NCBI GenBank assembly: GCA_016648135.1
Contig: JADDOH010002108.1
Coordinates: 186,001-250,000, forward strand
Length of the DNA stretch: 64,000 nt
From: Agrypnia vestita
Lineage: Eukaryota > Arthropoda > Insecta > Trichoptera > Phryganeidae
Direction of reading: 5' to 3'
A program made the position numbers and the translations under genes. Under the pieces are notes generated by a model. That model saw only the letters and a list, made by a program, of their open reading frames with translations. It made no database searches and was not told where the DNA came from. Of this stretch, positions 43,303-55,545 are shown in pieces; the stretch's first letter is position 1; every line of letters starts with the position of its first letter.

Positions 43303-44560
43303 AAATATTCAAGTAACATTTCCATGAAAAATCTTTTAGCATTTAAGTTACGTGGTATATATAAATTGATTGTTTGTCCTGGCTACTTTCCTAGAATTTT
43401 TTTGAGTTAAAGTAGCCAATTTTTTCGTGGTATTTAGATGATTTTAATTTTAAATAATAAATATATACTAAAATAAATGTTTTAAATATTTCAATACGTT
43501 ATTAATGTTAAGTAGTTTTGTTTTTCATTCAACTGGGAATTTATTGTGTTGCTTCCAAAGATCTCTTGACCCATTTGAATCACAATCTGTGGATCCATTT
43601 AGATCCACAGATTGCGATCCATTGTGGATCTAGCACTAACAAGTAAATTAAATGACTAGAATCAAGGACCAATGTTTTATAGATAAAATTCATTCTAACC
43701 TCGATTAATTTTGATTATAAAAAATAAAAATAAATTCGGTTTCGGGAGTTTCGAGAGGAGAAAAAAGTTTCAGGAGTGATGCTCCCTTCTAAAAAAATGT
43801 ACTAAAATAAATTTTAAAGTACAGACAGGCAGATTGGTTACTTATGGAGGGGGTTAAAATTTGATGTGATTACAAATGAAATAATCACAAAGTAATTAAA
43901 TTACATTGGAATCAGTTAAACCTGTTAAACATAGGAAACAGGTTCAAGAGAGGGTAATTTCAAAAATATATTTGATTATTTAAATACTTTAGCTTTTTTC
44001 AACAAATTTCCCTATTAAGAGTGAAAAATCCTGGTATTGGTATGTAATATTTTGAAACCAGTATTTAAATTAAAAGAGTGATTACGTTCTCATAGGTGAT
44101 TCGGAAATTCTGAATAATTGTTACTGTTTAGTCATCTCAGATGCTAACTAACATTAATAAAGACTTAAAATCTCTAATAGAAATGAAATTTTAAATAACA
44201 CTTATTGCTCCCTTTGAAGCTCCTCCCAACAAAAGTAACAAATTAATCTGTACATTTCAAAATTAGTTTTAGTACAAACCTAGTCCTTAAGATCGTCGCT
44301 AAGATCATCATAAGCATCGCTCCCGAAACATGGAAAAATGTTGTATTCAAATTAATTGTGCTTAAAAAAGTGTCAAATTGAATTTAAAAGTTTTAAGGAA
44401 ACAAATGATTTATTTCCATACGTATGAAAAAAAAGTTCAATGATATATGACAATAGGCGAGCCATATTTCAAGATTTGTAAAAATGTAGTTGATTACCAA
44501 ATAACATTATTCTTCTTGTTGAAACGCCAAAAGTATCATAGTATAGACGAAATTATTTTA
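43303..44560. other. AT-rich intergenic DNA with a 13-bp hairpin
   Basis: The only feature is the perfect inverted repeat CAATCTGTGGATC (43583-43595) with its complement at 43602-43614, 6-nt loop, followed by a further partial copy to 43630. Confidence 0.6.
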
Positions 44561-45599
44561 GTAGTTTCAGTTTCAGTTTGAGTGCCGATAAATCGGCGTT
44601 TATTGGACACATGATTATTACATGCTTAATACATACACATTCCTAAAATAAATATAAGAATGAGAATATATGTAGAAAGCCTCTTAATCACTACCTACCT
44701 CGCTAGGTGTACGTAAATACCTGTTCTAAGGTAGGCAGCTTTTGTTGTTCACATGTCACATTTTTTATTCAGAAGTAAGTAGAGTAAAAATATAATTATT
44801 TTATATAAGTAAAAAAAATAAATTAAATTTTAAAATTCAAAAGGTGTTCTAGAAAAAAATGTGAATAACCAAATAAGGCACTAGAAAAAAACATAATTGG
44901 TAAAAAATAAAAAAAGGATAAAAGCAATAAATAAGCATAATTTAGCAGAAAAGAAAAAAGAATAAAATCATATAAGAATAAAAGCACAATAACACAATAA
45001 AAGTAACAAGGTGGAATAATGTATGAAAAAAAAATATACACAGGAAGGAAATAGAACAAATACACACGATCAGTTTCTCAGTAGAGTTCTTCATTCTGAT
45101 CTCTTGGTAGAGGTCTGAATTGGCATGTCAAATATTGGCGGAGGTAGAAAGATTCTAATTCATCTAAAATCAGTTTTTAAACTCAATTATGAGTTTCTAA
45201 AATCCACCGTTTATTTAACATTTTAAATCAATTTGCGTTTGAACAGACGGGAGCCGTGAATGAATGTCCGTGAGATTCTCTATACAAGCTGCTTCTTTGT
45301 TTGTGTATGCAAATGATATAGTGCGCGAGGCAACAATGGGAAATGTACCATTCACGCCAAGATATTGTCAAATGTGACGGAAATATCCGTAGCCGAGCTG
45401 CGTCTCTGTTAAGATATTGTTTTGTCAGCCTTACGTAAGAATCTGTAATTTAATATTCGCTGTTTTTAATGTACTTAATATATGTATTTAGAATGCTAGT
45501 TATCTCCAAATATGTAATATTGACCTTTGCGACAATGCGAGATGGTAAATTATAAATAAAAATTCTTTCAGACAATGACATCTACGTTTTTCTGGTTGA
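44561..45599. other. AT-rich intergenic DNA
   Basis: 44575-44770 is slightly less AT-rich and may be a retroelement 3' UTR, but no coding tail supports this. 44815-45065 is an A-rich purine tract. 45365-45440 has GAGCTGCGTCTCTGTTAAG, faintly like the family A end. Confidence 0.35.
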
Positions 45600-46010
45600 T
45601 GAAAACATTTTTTATATAAAGAGGTAAAGTTTGTAAGTTTGGATATTTGAGCTAATCTCCGAAACTACTCATTCGATTTCAAAAATTCTTTCACCAATAT
45701 TTAGAATGGACTTTCAGAGTGGACAAAGTTTATAGATTATCCCATTCAAATAAAAAGGCTTTTCGTAGTGACCTATTTTACTACTAAAGTTGACGAAAAC
45801 TTGGTCGAGCTATGCGTTTTTTACGAAAGCTAAGAAGCGTAAGAGATATTTAAATATTTTCTATAAAGAAGTTGTAGAACTCAAAAAATTCTATAAAAAA
45901 GTCCGCGACGATGTTTATCTATATGTTGAGGTTAATATACAAATTGATAAAATATTACTTAAAGTTAATTATTACTTAACATTTATTAATAAAATTAAAA
46001 TATAAATTAT
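45600..46010 (+). repeat. Possible Helitron-like 5' segment
   Basis: TATATAAAGAGGTAAAGTTT and GCTAATCTCCGAAACTACTC are the form seen at the 5' side of some insect Helitrons. Termini cannot be placed. The 71-codon frame at 45790 is lysine-rich and unrecognised. Confidence 0.3.
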
Positions 46011-46654
46011 TAACTGCTGCACGACAATTTCTAATGTGATGTGAATTGATACGTTTTAAAATATGTATGTATAAAGACAGATTTGGTCTGTATTTTTCAA
46101 CAAGCAGCGGAAGACAGGATAATACTTTGGGCTTCTGATTCCCCTAAAATAAGGGGACGAAAATGATGATAATGACTAGAACATTCGAAGTGAAAATGTA
46201 TTAAATACACTTGAAACATGACTGTTTTTATGATGAAGATTTTTAAAAAATATACTAAAACCTTTTTCATTGAGTGTATATTTTATAAATTTTTCAGAAA
46301 TTTTGTAGGTAATTCATATTGAAACTTTATCCCATGTTTTTGATTAATGTTTATAATGCCTTTTTATATTATTAAATTAATAATAATTTAGAATTCTGCG
46401 TATTATTTAATTCAAATCATATTTAAGTAGTATCCAAATACTTCACAGACGGCGAAACTGATCGATATTGTTAGACTCTGTGGACGACTAAACAATTGTA
46501 TCATTAAATTTCATAACTGTCAAGATTGGTGTGGCTTTTAACAAACGAACATTATTGGCGAATGTCTCACAGTTGTCATTTCGTGTAAAATTGATCAGGG
46601 AGCTCGATTGATCATCAATGTTTGTACTCATCTCACTTTTACAACAAAGTTCTG

Positions 46655-46800
46655 TGAAATTTAAAACGAAATTTATTAACCAATTAGAAAGACATACAAA
46701 AAATCAGGTCAACGAAAAATATACGGCTACTACCGGGATTCGAACCACGGATCTCCAACTATCCGCGGCAGGCGCGTTAACCAATTACGCTATAGCGGTC
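46655..46800 (-). repeat. tRNA-derived SINE family 1, copy 1
   Basis: Minus strand from 46800: GACCGCTATAGCGTAATTGG (A box) through GTGGTTCGAATCCCGG (B box, near 46733-46745), then a tail with AATTGGTTAATAAA. The tRNA-like head is well kept but the anticodon arm does not fold as a tRNA and a SINE body follows. Confidence 0.8.
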
Positions 46801-46904
46801 TTGTATATTTCCGTGAATATATCGACCTTATCTGAAAGTCTCATTTATTAATACATTAACATATATTATCAATTTTTAGAGCAATTTTCAAGTTTACACA
46901 ACTG

Positions 46905-47030
46905 CTCCAGATAGTAGGAGATCCGTGGTTCGAATCCCGGTAGCAGCCAAATATTTTTCCGTTGATTTGATTTTTGTCTATGTCTTTCTAATTGATTAAT
47001 AAACATTGGTTTTAAATATTGTGTTTTTTT
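46905..47030 (+). repeat. SINE family 1, copy 2 (5'-truncated)
   Basis: Begins inside the head at TAGTAGGAGATCCGTGG, has the B box GGTTCGAATCCC, and the tail TCTTTCTAATTGATTAATAA. It faces away from copy 1, about 100 bp apart. Confidence 0.8.
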
Positions 47031-47315
47031 TTATTTATCAGTTATCAGTATGAATTCAATAAAAGCTCAAAAAAAAAAAAAAAAATATATATATATGACT
47101 TTATCTCAGCTTAATTTTAAGCACTTAATTTCGCGATATTTATATGTAACATTTTTTATTCTCTGTGAGGTTGCATAAAATACAAAACATATAATTATTT
47201 TCTTACAAATGTAATGTACATCTAGAAAACTTTACCTTACACCCTTTTATAATTTTCTTTCCACGTGCGAGGCATTACAGAGAAATACGTTTCGCGTGTG
47301 TATTTTAAAAGCTGA

Positions 47316-47660
47316 ATGCAGGTAGAACGATACCTGCATCATCTATCGCGCGGAACTTCTCGCTCTGAGAAAGTTTCGCAATTCATGCCGCACATCGTGT
47401 CCTGAATCCCGTCGCACAAATAAAGTGTGCCCGCCACCCATGCATTCCCATAGCGCCTGGGACTATGCAAATTCCCAGCACATTCCGCTATGATGTCACT
47501 TTACTCGCTTTCAATTGGCTAGTCGAGACTCGTTCTGATTCTCCATTATCCAGATACCTACAAAAACAATAGTGCAGTGTTGTGAAAGCGTTTTGAGATG
47601 GTATATTCAACTCTAGTACTCAGACGTAGAGAGTGACAGTTACTTCAGCGACATAAAAAT
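47316..47660. promoter_or_regulatory. Less AT-rich, promoter-like segment
   Basis: Starts with a perfect 9-bp inverted repeat ATGCAGGTA/TACCTGCAT (47316-47339). It contains CpG-bearing sequence to about 47560, a POU-type octamer ATGCAAAT (47465-47472) and GATGTCAC. No repeat family or frame matches. Speculative regulatory element. Confidence 0.25.
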
Positions 47661-47725
47661 AACTAGCTACAATTAATTGTGAATTTTAAAGTGAATTATT
47701 ATTATTTTACCGATCGAAGCATATA

Positions 47726-48160
47726 CACGGTTTCTCGTAGCTTGTAGCAAAAACTTTACTGGTGGGTTTCTGACTGGTAATGAGTCGAAAATGTTCAAGC
47801 AACTGTGAACAACATGACCATGGTCAATAGTTATGGAGATATGCAATATGAAAGTTAGCATTTTTTCCAATATTTTCGACTCATTTTTGCAAAAAGGTGA
47901 ACTATCATTAGAGAAATTTATATCGATTATGTAAAATTCATTCGCTTTAATACGATACTAAGCCGAGTAATACCATAAAAACCTTTGAAAAAAATTGAAA
48001 ATAATTTTCTTTTTACGACGTTTTTATCATTTTATTTGAGCTGTATTTAAGGTTATGAATTTTTATAATGGATATAAGTTACTGTAATGATAGTTTAACT
48101 GTTGCCAAAAAAATAAGTCAGAGATATTGTTAAAAAATGCAAACTTTGATATTGACCTAT
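47726..48160. mobile_element. Foldback element, copy 2 (right end truncated)
   Basis: TTTCTCGTAGCTTGTAGCAA, AATGAGTCGAAAATGTTCAA and, inverted, AAAATAAGTCAGAGATATTG match copy 1. The last part of the right arm is missing beyond GCAAACTTTGATATTG. Confidence 0.75.
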
Positions 48161-48994
48161 ACAATCTCGATTTCAGAACATTATAAAATAGTAATCCTCG
48201 ATGACTGCATTCAATATGTTTTTGATATTGCTGCCTTTGCTTTTATACCCCACATATCTAGTATACAACGATCTTTAATGATAAATTATAATATTGAAAC
48301 TCTTAAACGTAAGGTGGTCCTCGTAATAATAGTTGGCAAGCAAACTGGCTTCTCATACTGAGGGTTTCAGAGTTGATTCCTTGTGAGGTCACATGAGGTC
48401 CTTGTGAGGGTGTGTTTGTGACACGTTTCGATACAATAAATGAACAAAAAATAAAATAAATAAAATTTAAAAGTATATACATGCATTTAATTTCTGAATA
48501 AAAATAGCCTACAATATTTGTAATATATATTATCATGTTAAGGCTTTTTATCAAGCGAAAGCTTTATTTCGATGTGGAGTTTCTTGTCTTGAATTTGTTA
48601 ATTTTGTTATCCTAAAACATGGAGATCCATATAAATTTGTCATCACAAATTTTTATAAAATAATAAATGAAATTCATTTTAGGTGAATCTAGATTGCAAT
48701 CTAAATAAAGAAATTGAGTAATGGTAAAATTTTAAATGATTAACCGAAACCATCTCAATAATATAAATTATTATTTATACTAATAGTTCGTAAACAAAAA
48801 TATTCTGAACTGTTTCACAAAGACGTTCAGAAGTAGGTTCCAAACCATCAAGAAAAGACAACCCTTGTATTTTTCATTACGTAACTGGAAGTATTCTTTC
48901 AGTATTATGAGACAACTTCCTATTTCTGGTTTAAAATGGCAAAGCCTGTGGGACCAAAGCAATTGTCTTGCGATCCAATTTGTCCTCTGTGTAG
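48161..48994. other. AT-rich intergenic DNA
   Basis: Nothing identified. Confidence 0.5.
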
Positions 48995-49525
48995 GTATAT
49001 CTATAAAATATATATTTCATCTATATCTATAAAACTCAATATCTGTCTATCTGTCTGTTTTCTATACAAATCTTTCTATATCTATTATACTAATCCATAT
49101 GATTTAAATTTTGCAAACTTATTCTTTCGGACCCGGTGGGTAACATAGGCGACATTTTTCCCCCGTTACCCCACCCTCTCCACCTGGTATGTTTTCTGTA
49201 CAAATCTGTACCGTTCACCCAAATTTTGCATACTTATTCTTTAGGAACCGGCGGGTAACAAAAGTGACATTTTCCCATTCCCCTTTGCTCCCTTGATATA
49301 TTTTCTCCACAGCTCGACCAGCCTGACCCAAATTTTGCAATATTATTCTTCAGCACCCGGCGGGTATTAAAGGCCACATTTCCCTCCTGGAAAATGTATA
49401 TATTCTAGCTTAAATTTATTGGAAACATTGTTTTTATTGGAGGTTTTGCAAAGTAATGGAACCTCTGTTTCCCCCTGTTTCCCTCACAAACTTATTTTCA
49501 ACTGAAACCTTAACCCGTGCAACGC
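48995..49525 (+). mobile_element. Probable non-autonomous Helitron with internal repeats
   Basis: Left part (CTATAAAACTCAATATCTGT, (TCTG)n) and right part (AACCCGTGCAACGCCGGGTA) have the form of common insect Helitron ends, though the final CTAG is not found. It contains three imperfect tandem units starting AAATTTTGCA at 49106, 49221 and 49330, each with ACCCGGCGGGTAAC-like and CACATTTCCC-like blocks (115 and 109 bp spacing). Confidence 0.5.
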
Positions 49526-49734
49526 CGGGTACTGTAACGATATTGGCCTATTCAAATAGACATTGCTGAAAAATTATACGAAAATATCTATCTGCTAAAG
49601 TTTATAATAAAGAGAAGCTTCACAAACCGTTAAATACTCTATAATTAAATATTTGCCGGATAAGTAGATGCGGACGAGCTTTATTATTTCTGCACGCGGG
49701 CGTGTAAAGCAGGCTTTATGTTATTTTGTTTAAC

Positions 49735-49960
49735 GAGATGTCCAATCACAGACGCGGGCGTTAGCACCGAATCTGACCAATGAAACGCGTCTTTAGAGTT
49801 AGACTTTGACTTTTACACGCGAGTTGGAATCAAAGATGGCGCGAGATAGGGACTATTTTTAGGCGTTACAAATTAGAAAGCGGCACTTGAGTTTTCAGCT
49901 TGAAGGTCGGCGGAGGCTTTGTCGAGGAGAGTCAGTAAGGAAGATAATTTGGCTGGATCG
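49735..49960 (+). promoter_or_regulatory. Candidate promoter with two CCAAT boxes
   Basis: CCAAT at 49742 and 49777, both in ACGCG-rich context, then AAGATGGCG at 49833-49841, a motif common near transcription starts (YY1/Pho-type). A donor-like TCA|GTAAGG follows at 49935. Base composition changes here from AT-rich to balanced, which suits the 5' end of a transcription unit running right into the repeat-rich block. Confidence 0.4.
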
Positions 49961-50500
49961 AGGAAAAAGCCAGAGGTTGATAATAATTCAAAGAGAATTG
50001 GAACAGTGAACAGCTAAGCATTTTCAATATTATTTATTTCTATTGCCTTTTTCGTGTATTCAATTTAGAACTTTCTGGATCGTAACAATTATTGATACAT
50101 GTTGTGGATTGTTTTGTTACGTATTTTGGGCCTAGTGATAATTATTACTATACGCGCTTCGGATTTAATGTACAAGAAATCGTAATGTGGCGACTGTGAT
50201 AGTTATTCAAATTATTGCATAACGCTTATGAAATATATAATTCTGTCGCTGTTCATATGAAAAATCACTTAAATTTGATATTCATATATTACCAAAGATA
50301 TAAAGGCTTTAAAATGGAATACTTTACTGACGAAGGGTGTTTCGTGGGATTTAAAATTTCAGAATAATTATGTATATTCAATGTCGCGAGGTTCGGAATG
50401 TGCGAGAGGTTCTTCAGGGCGGATGTATTCTTATGCTAACGAATGCTTTGTTATCTATACTGGCGATTGAATACGCGGATTTCTATATGATTTGTGTAGA

Positions 50501-51060
50501 TCGTGCGAGGAGTTTCTTACTAATAATATATTTTAAAAATGCTTCTGGATTTTATATTTGTTTTATTAAAACATGATTGTGTGGTTTATTTGAACTCGTT
50601 ACATGTTTTTATTGCGTCATTGGGCAACCGTTCTAAACACAATTTGTTCCTATCAAGTTCTTATAAAACGTATTTCGAATTATACATGTTGTATAGAGAT
50701 AGTTAATTTAGATGCGGCCGGTCTTCAGCTGGGGAACACATTTATGGTTTCTATTGCGGTTAATTATTTTATTATCGGCCTGTATTCGAAGGCGCTGTGT
50801 TGTTTCAATTAATACGAGAATTTAATTATGTGTTTTGATATCACGATTGTAAGCGTGATATAAATTCAAATCGTACGAGGAATTTCCTACAAACAATATA
50901 TTTTAAAAATGCATCTGGATTTTATATTTATTTTATTAAAACATGAATGTGTGGTTTATTTGAACTCGTTACATGTTTGTATTGCGTATCATTAGGCAAT
51001 CGTTGAAAACACGATTTGTTCCTATCAAGTTCTTATAAAGACGTGTTTCGAATTGTATAT
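50501..51060 (+). repeat. Two direct repeats of ~190 bp, 370 bp apart
   Basis: 50501-50690 and 50871-51060 share TCGTRCGAGGARTTTCYTAC, AACATGAWTGTGTGGTTTAT and CCTATCAAGTTCTTATAAA. Confidence 0.85.
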
Positions 51061-51073
51061 ATTCCTTAATTGC

Positions 51074-51330
51074 GATAGTTATTCATATGGCATTGTTTTT
51101 ATTCATTCAATATTAGATATTTGAAATGTTTTTTTTACAACATATTCCATTATTGTGGGTCGTTTACGGTTAGATCAGATCAACCTTCGGTCTTCCGTAG
51201 CCGTGATAGTTTTCATATGACATTGTTTAATTCATTCAATATTAGATATTTGAAATGTTTTCTAGAACATTTTTCACTATTGTGGGCAGATCGCGGTCTC
51301 TTCAGGGGTAGTTAACCTTCGGTCTTCCGT
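51074..51330 (+). repeat. Two tandem repeats of ~131 bp
   Basis: 51074-51204 and 51205-51330 share ATTCAATATTAGATATTTGA, ATTGTGGG and ACCTTCGGTCTTCCGT. Confidence 0.85.
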
Positions 51331-51446
51331 GATCACGTTATTTACTTATATGACAGATTGTTTTGCTTTGTTCGTTTAATATAAGTAATATCATATTTTT
51401 ATGAGTTACCGTAATTATTTATCTATATGATTTTATTATTGAGAGT

Positions 51447-52030
51447 GATGCAACGAATACTACTTTCATGAATACGAATATCAGGCCTACTATTCGGTGA
51501 ATACGAATGCGAATATTTCCACCAAGGTGGGGGAACTTGAACATACTTGTAAATATAATAACCTTGATGCAACGAATACTACCTTCATGAATACGAATAT
51601 CAGGCCTACTATTCGGTGAATACGAATGCGAATATTTCCACCAAGGTGGGGGAACTTGAACATACTTGTAAATATAATAACCTTGATGCAACGAATACTA
51701 CCTTCATGAATACGAATATCAGGCCTACTATTCGGTGAATACGAATGCGAATATTTCCACCAAGGTGGGGGAACTTGAACATACTTGTAAATATAATAAC
51801 CTTGATGCAACGAATACTACCTTCATGAATACGAATATCAGGCCTACTATTCGGTGAATACGAATGCGAATATTTCCACCAAGGTGGGGGAACTTGAACA
51901 TACTTGTAAATATAATAACCTTGATGCAACGAATACTACCTTCATGAATACGAATATCAGGCCTACTACTCGGTGAATACGAATGCGAATATTTCCACCA
52001 AGGTGGGGGAGAACGCAAGCATACTTGTAA
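51447..52030 (+). repeat. 119-bp minisatellite, about five units
   Basis: Units start GATGCAACGAATACTAC at 51447, 51566, 51685, 51804 and 51923. They are nearly identical; the first and last carry the few differences (the last has GGGGGAGAACGCAAGC). Inner motifs GAATACGAAT recur in each unit. The 96-106 codon minus-strand frames here are one frame repeated with a 119-nt shift (not a multiple of 3), not genes. Confidence 0.97.
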
Positions 52031-52069
52031 TTGTATTGTTTATGTCTGCTTGTGATATCACTGTACGGC

Positions 52070-52540
52070 GTAGATGAACTAGTTTGAAAGGGCTTATGTT
52101 CTGCATGTGCTTGGCGTAGAGGGAATAGTTTTCTTGTTTCTAGGATCTAATACAGTTTTACAGGTGCTGATATTGAAATATATGTGTATATGTATATGTA
52201 TATATATATACAAGGAAAACACTATTTTGGGAATCACTAACTGGATGACAGATATTGCAGCACACATACACACAAGGAGGACGTTATGTTAAATACATGA
52301 CTGGAAAGTTGTTATTGGAATACACAGGCGCCACTAGAAGATATGGGCAGTTTGCAGAGAACTTCAACTTCTGTCAGTTAAGGACCTTTTACTATTACTA
52401 TTCTTTCGCCTTTTTGCATAACCGTGGATGAACTAGATTGAAGGGGTTTATGTTCTGTATGTGCTCGGCGTAGAGGGAATAGTTTTCTTGTTTCTAGGAT
52501 CTAATACAGTTTTACAGGCGCTGATATTAAAATATATATA
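52070..52540 (+). repeat. Two direct repeats of ~115 bp, 354 bp apart
   Basis: 52070-52185 and 52424-52540 share GATGAACTAG, GCGTAGAGGGAATAGTTTTC and ATCTAATACAGTTTTACAGG. Confidence 0.9.
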
Positions 52541-54950
52541 AAAGGGAAATGAAGGGCTACACAGGCGCTGGTAATTGCTCAATTTTGGAGAGTTATATTA
52601 CTTCAGATCAGGATGCCATCTCGGAAGCAGACCAACTACAGAACTAAGATAAGAACCTTTAATATTATTTATTCCTGATGTTTTCTTATGTGTAACAAAT
52701 GGAATGTTCGTGCTATATAATTTGTCATTGTCACATGGTCACTATTCATTTCATTACGTGGGTTCAGAGTTCGACGGTAACGGACGCGGAAACAAATTAG
52801 TACTGATGTCGGGACGTAACGTCGGGATTATATCTTAATTATCTTTAGGATAGAAGCGAGGTCATTGTACGTGCATTCTGCATTTCAAACGTCTTACTAA
52901 CATATATAAATACATGTTATTGTGTTTTACAAATTGAATAGGTTCGCGGAAAATAGGCATTTCGCCCGGTTGTGCAATATTAACTTCCAACGTAGCATAA
53001 TGAGATCTTATTACCGGCGCTAGACTCTCAAGGTGAGGCACGCGGGGATTATAAATGGGATAATGAACGAGAACCGAATGGGGAAGTTCGTCTCTTCATG
53101 GTCGGGAGGCGAGGAGTCGTACGCCTTTCACGCCCCGTGATCTTGGGAGGCAGGATTTCGATTGTGGAAAAAGATGAAGTTGGATCTACTCGCGTGGCAA
53201 GACAGGGTCGAATGTCGGAGCGCGCGTTCTCGGCTATGATTAGATTGGAGAGACACCTTAGGTCAGGGACTAGGTAGGGCCATCTTAACTGTATCTACCC
53301 GGTTGTGACTGGGTTTTAAAGCCAAGAATTACAGGATGGTCTGAAGGTCTTGATGCGGTTACCCCTTTAACATCTAAGGGGAAGAACCTCTCACGTCTTT
53401 TCAGTCCCCTTGGTGCGACGAGCTCGGGCTCTGGTTATGAATGTATGTGAATGTAATAACTCCGTACACAAGGACGAGATAGGACGTTCCTCATGAACGA
53501 GAAATTATAAGATGCAGGTAGCAGTTCGACAGTCAATACTTATGCTCGGGGCCGCTTTAATGAACGAGATCTGTTAGCAGTTTAACAATCAATTTTTATG
53601 ATCGGGACCGCATTCAGGCGCGCGATGACATTACTAACACCATCATACTCATCATTCACCACCTTTTCTAACTTGCTGTATACAGAGACCTTCGGGGTTC
53701 TCCTTTCCCGGCCAGCGAGAAACATATCAGGAATTACACAATCAACTGTAATAATCATGCTGTTTTACCATCATTTAATATCTCTAGTCAATAAGACTAC
53801 ACCGTGGGATCAATCACATCAACTATATTTGGCGATGCTAACATGGCTATGACTGACGCGCTCAAGGGAGAGTCTTTTCCAGTCACCCAGTTAGTTCATT
53901 CAGCCCTTTAATCAGCAGTAAACATCATAATAATCCGGCTCATGTAGCCGCAACGTGTGATCCTCATCATATACACCAGTCAATTTGACTGCCCCGCGGG
54001 ACAATATACAAACCTTAATATCAGACGCGGGATTTCTTCCTGATATGTTTGTCGCCGGGAAGCGAGGACTTCGGGGGATTCCAGCAGGAGCAATAGAGTC
54101 TCGGCTTGATCTTGGTCTGCAGCTTAGTGTGGGAGGTTATGTCTAAACAGGAGTTAACCACCGGATGCGGCGATGCTCTGGGGCCGCATCCCCCTCCCCC
54201 TACAGGGGGGGGGCATCTAGAATCCACGTTTGAACAGAAGTGGTTAGACACTTCTTAAATTTCACTTACAAAATTGTATCTTCCATTCCCTTAGAATCTC
54301 GGGCTGTGATAATGTCAGACAAAGCTTGCCCTGAGCCTCTGTTGCGCCTAGTTGTTATGAATATAAATATGTTTGTCTTCCTCTACTATGTACTATGAAC
54401 AGATTGAGCAGATCGGACAACGTGGGATGCGCTATTGGTAGGTTTCTTACTTGTGTTTTGAATATAACGTATGATATTATATCTTGTAAATCTGTCATAA
54501 ATGGGTGCCGCATGTGGTTGTGCTGACACTGTTCTAAGCTGCTATTATGAGATGTTGATAATCAAAGCGGGCGGAATCTTTAGCGTATGCCGTTAACTTG
54601 GCAACGATTGTATTGTTTTATATTACAGTATTTTAACCCCGATGGTATTATAGTTATGGCGGTTCAATGTAAGGGAGTTTTGCTACTAGCGTTTATTCCT
54701 CGGCTACGCAGCATATAATTGGCTTTTAGGCCGACTCCGGACGTGGACGATATCGGCTATCTCTCATATAGGCGAAACTGTAGAATTCTAGAGCGGTTTC
54801 TAGAAGGACGAGTACGGATTAGTTACGTGCGTTTGTTATTTCCATAGTTAGGTAAGAATTCGATCTATATTAGTCTAGTCGCGTTAATAAGAATACGAAT
54901 CTCACCACATATCAAAAGAATTTTGGATAGCTACGGACACAACGGAGGAG

Positions 54951-55384
54951 GAATTTTCCTAACCACTAGATAGATCACGACTGGCCAATTTTGAAAATAT
55001 AAATTCTTAACAAAAAAAAAATAAATAAAATATTAGCTTTCATGTAAATATACTTCCGAAGTTCTAAGTTCAACTTAAGTTTTCATCTAGTAGCTTAAAG
55101 CATAAAGTGTGTGCTTAAAAGTCCCAAAAGCTGTAATAAAGCTCAATTCGGTAGCTTAAAGTCTCAAGCTTTGGGCTTTTCGTAAAACTTACATTATTAA
55201 ACTTTATAGTTAGGTATTTAGCTCAGGTGTACAGGTAGGAAACGTTACAGTACGAACAGCTAGTATCAAGATAAAGCTTAAACGTCGTTGCGTTTTATAT
55301 ACAAATATGATGTCTTCTATCAAGTTTTTTCAAAAAGTAACAATAAATTATAAATATTATATTGTCATTGTATCGAGGCGGTTA
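54951..55384. other. AT-rich intergenic DNA
   Basis: 55060-55190 has loosely repeated TAGCTTAAAG motifs; nothing else identified. Confidence 0.4.
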
Positions 55385-55545
55385 GAAGCAAACCAAACAC
55401 TTGATAATAATTAAAGTTTTCATTTATCGTCAAAGTCACTACACACGAATTTAATTGGTGCACTTTTCTTTAATTCACAAAATTTTGCACTAATCGTCAC
55501 CAATTACTCGTCTGTGGAACACTTTATACTCGTCTTACCAGCTAA
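55385..55545 (-). repeat. LTR fragment
   Basis: ATTACTCGTCTGTGGAACAC and TTTATACTCG match the LTR at 26890-27436 around its TATA region. Confidence 0.55.

Larger units (their letters stand above)
49961..54950 (+). ncRNA. Candidate long non-coding RNA locus, repeat-rich
   Basis: Five kilobases with visibly higher GC than the flanks, no frame over about 106 codons except repeat artefacts, and no transposon protein remnant. It holds at least five separate direct-repeat sets (50501-51060, 51074-51330, 51447-52030, 52070-52540, 53494-53630). GC-rich single-copy stretches lie at 52950-53450 and 53990-54260. The promoter-like sequence at 49735-49960 lies at its left edge. Alternative explanations are the non-coding interior of a large LTR derivative or an unknown transposon; I found no terminal repeats flanking it. 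Confidence 0.3.

Noticed and set aside
44300..44345. CCCGAAACATGG as a hammerhead 3' half
   Set aside because: No matching CUGANGA core or stem II in front of it.
46733..46800. tRNA gene on the minus strand
   Set aside because: A and B boxes are good but the anticodon arm does not fold properly and a SINE body and tail follow.
51419..52018. Four overlapping minus-strand frames of 90-106 codons
   Set aside because: They are one reading frame repeated by the 119-bp tandem units, each shifted by 119 nt; not a gene.
49961..54950. Ribosomal DNA intergenic spacer
   Set aside because: Repeat-rich and less AT-rich as a spacer might be, but no 18S, 5.8S or 28S sequence lies nearby.
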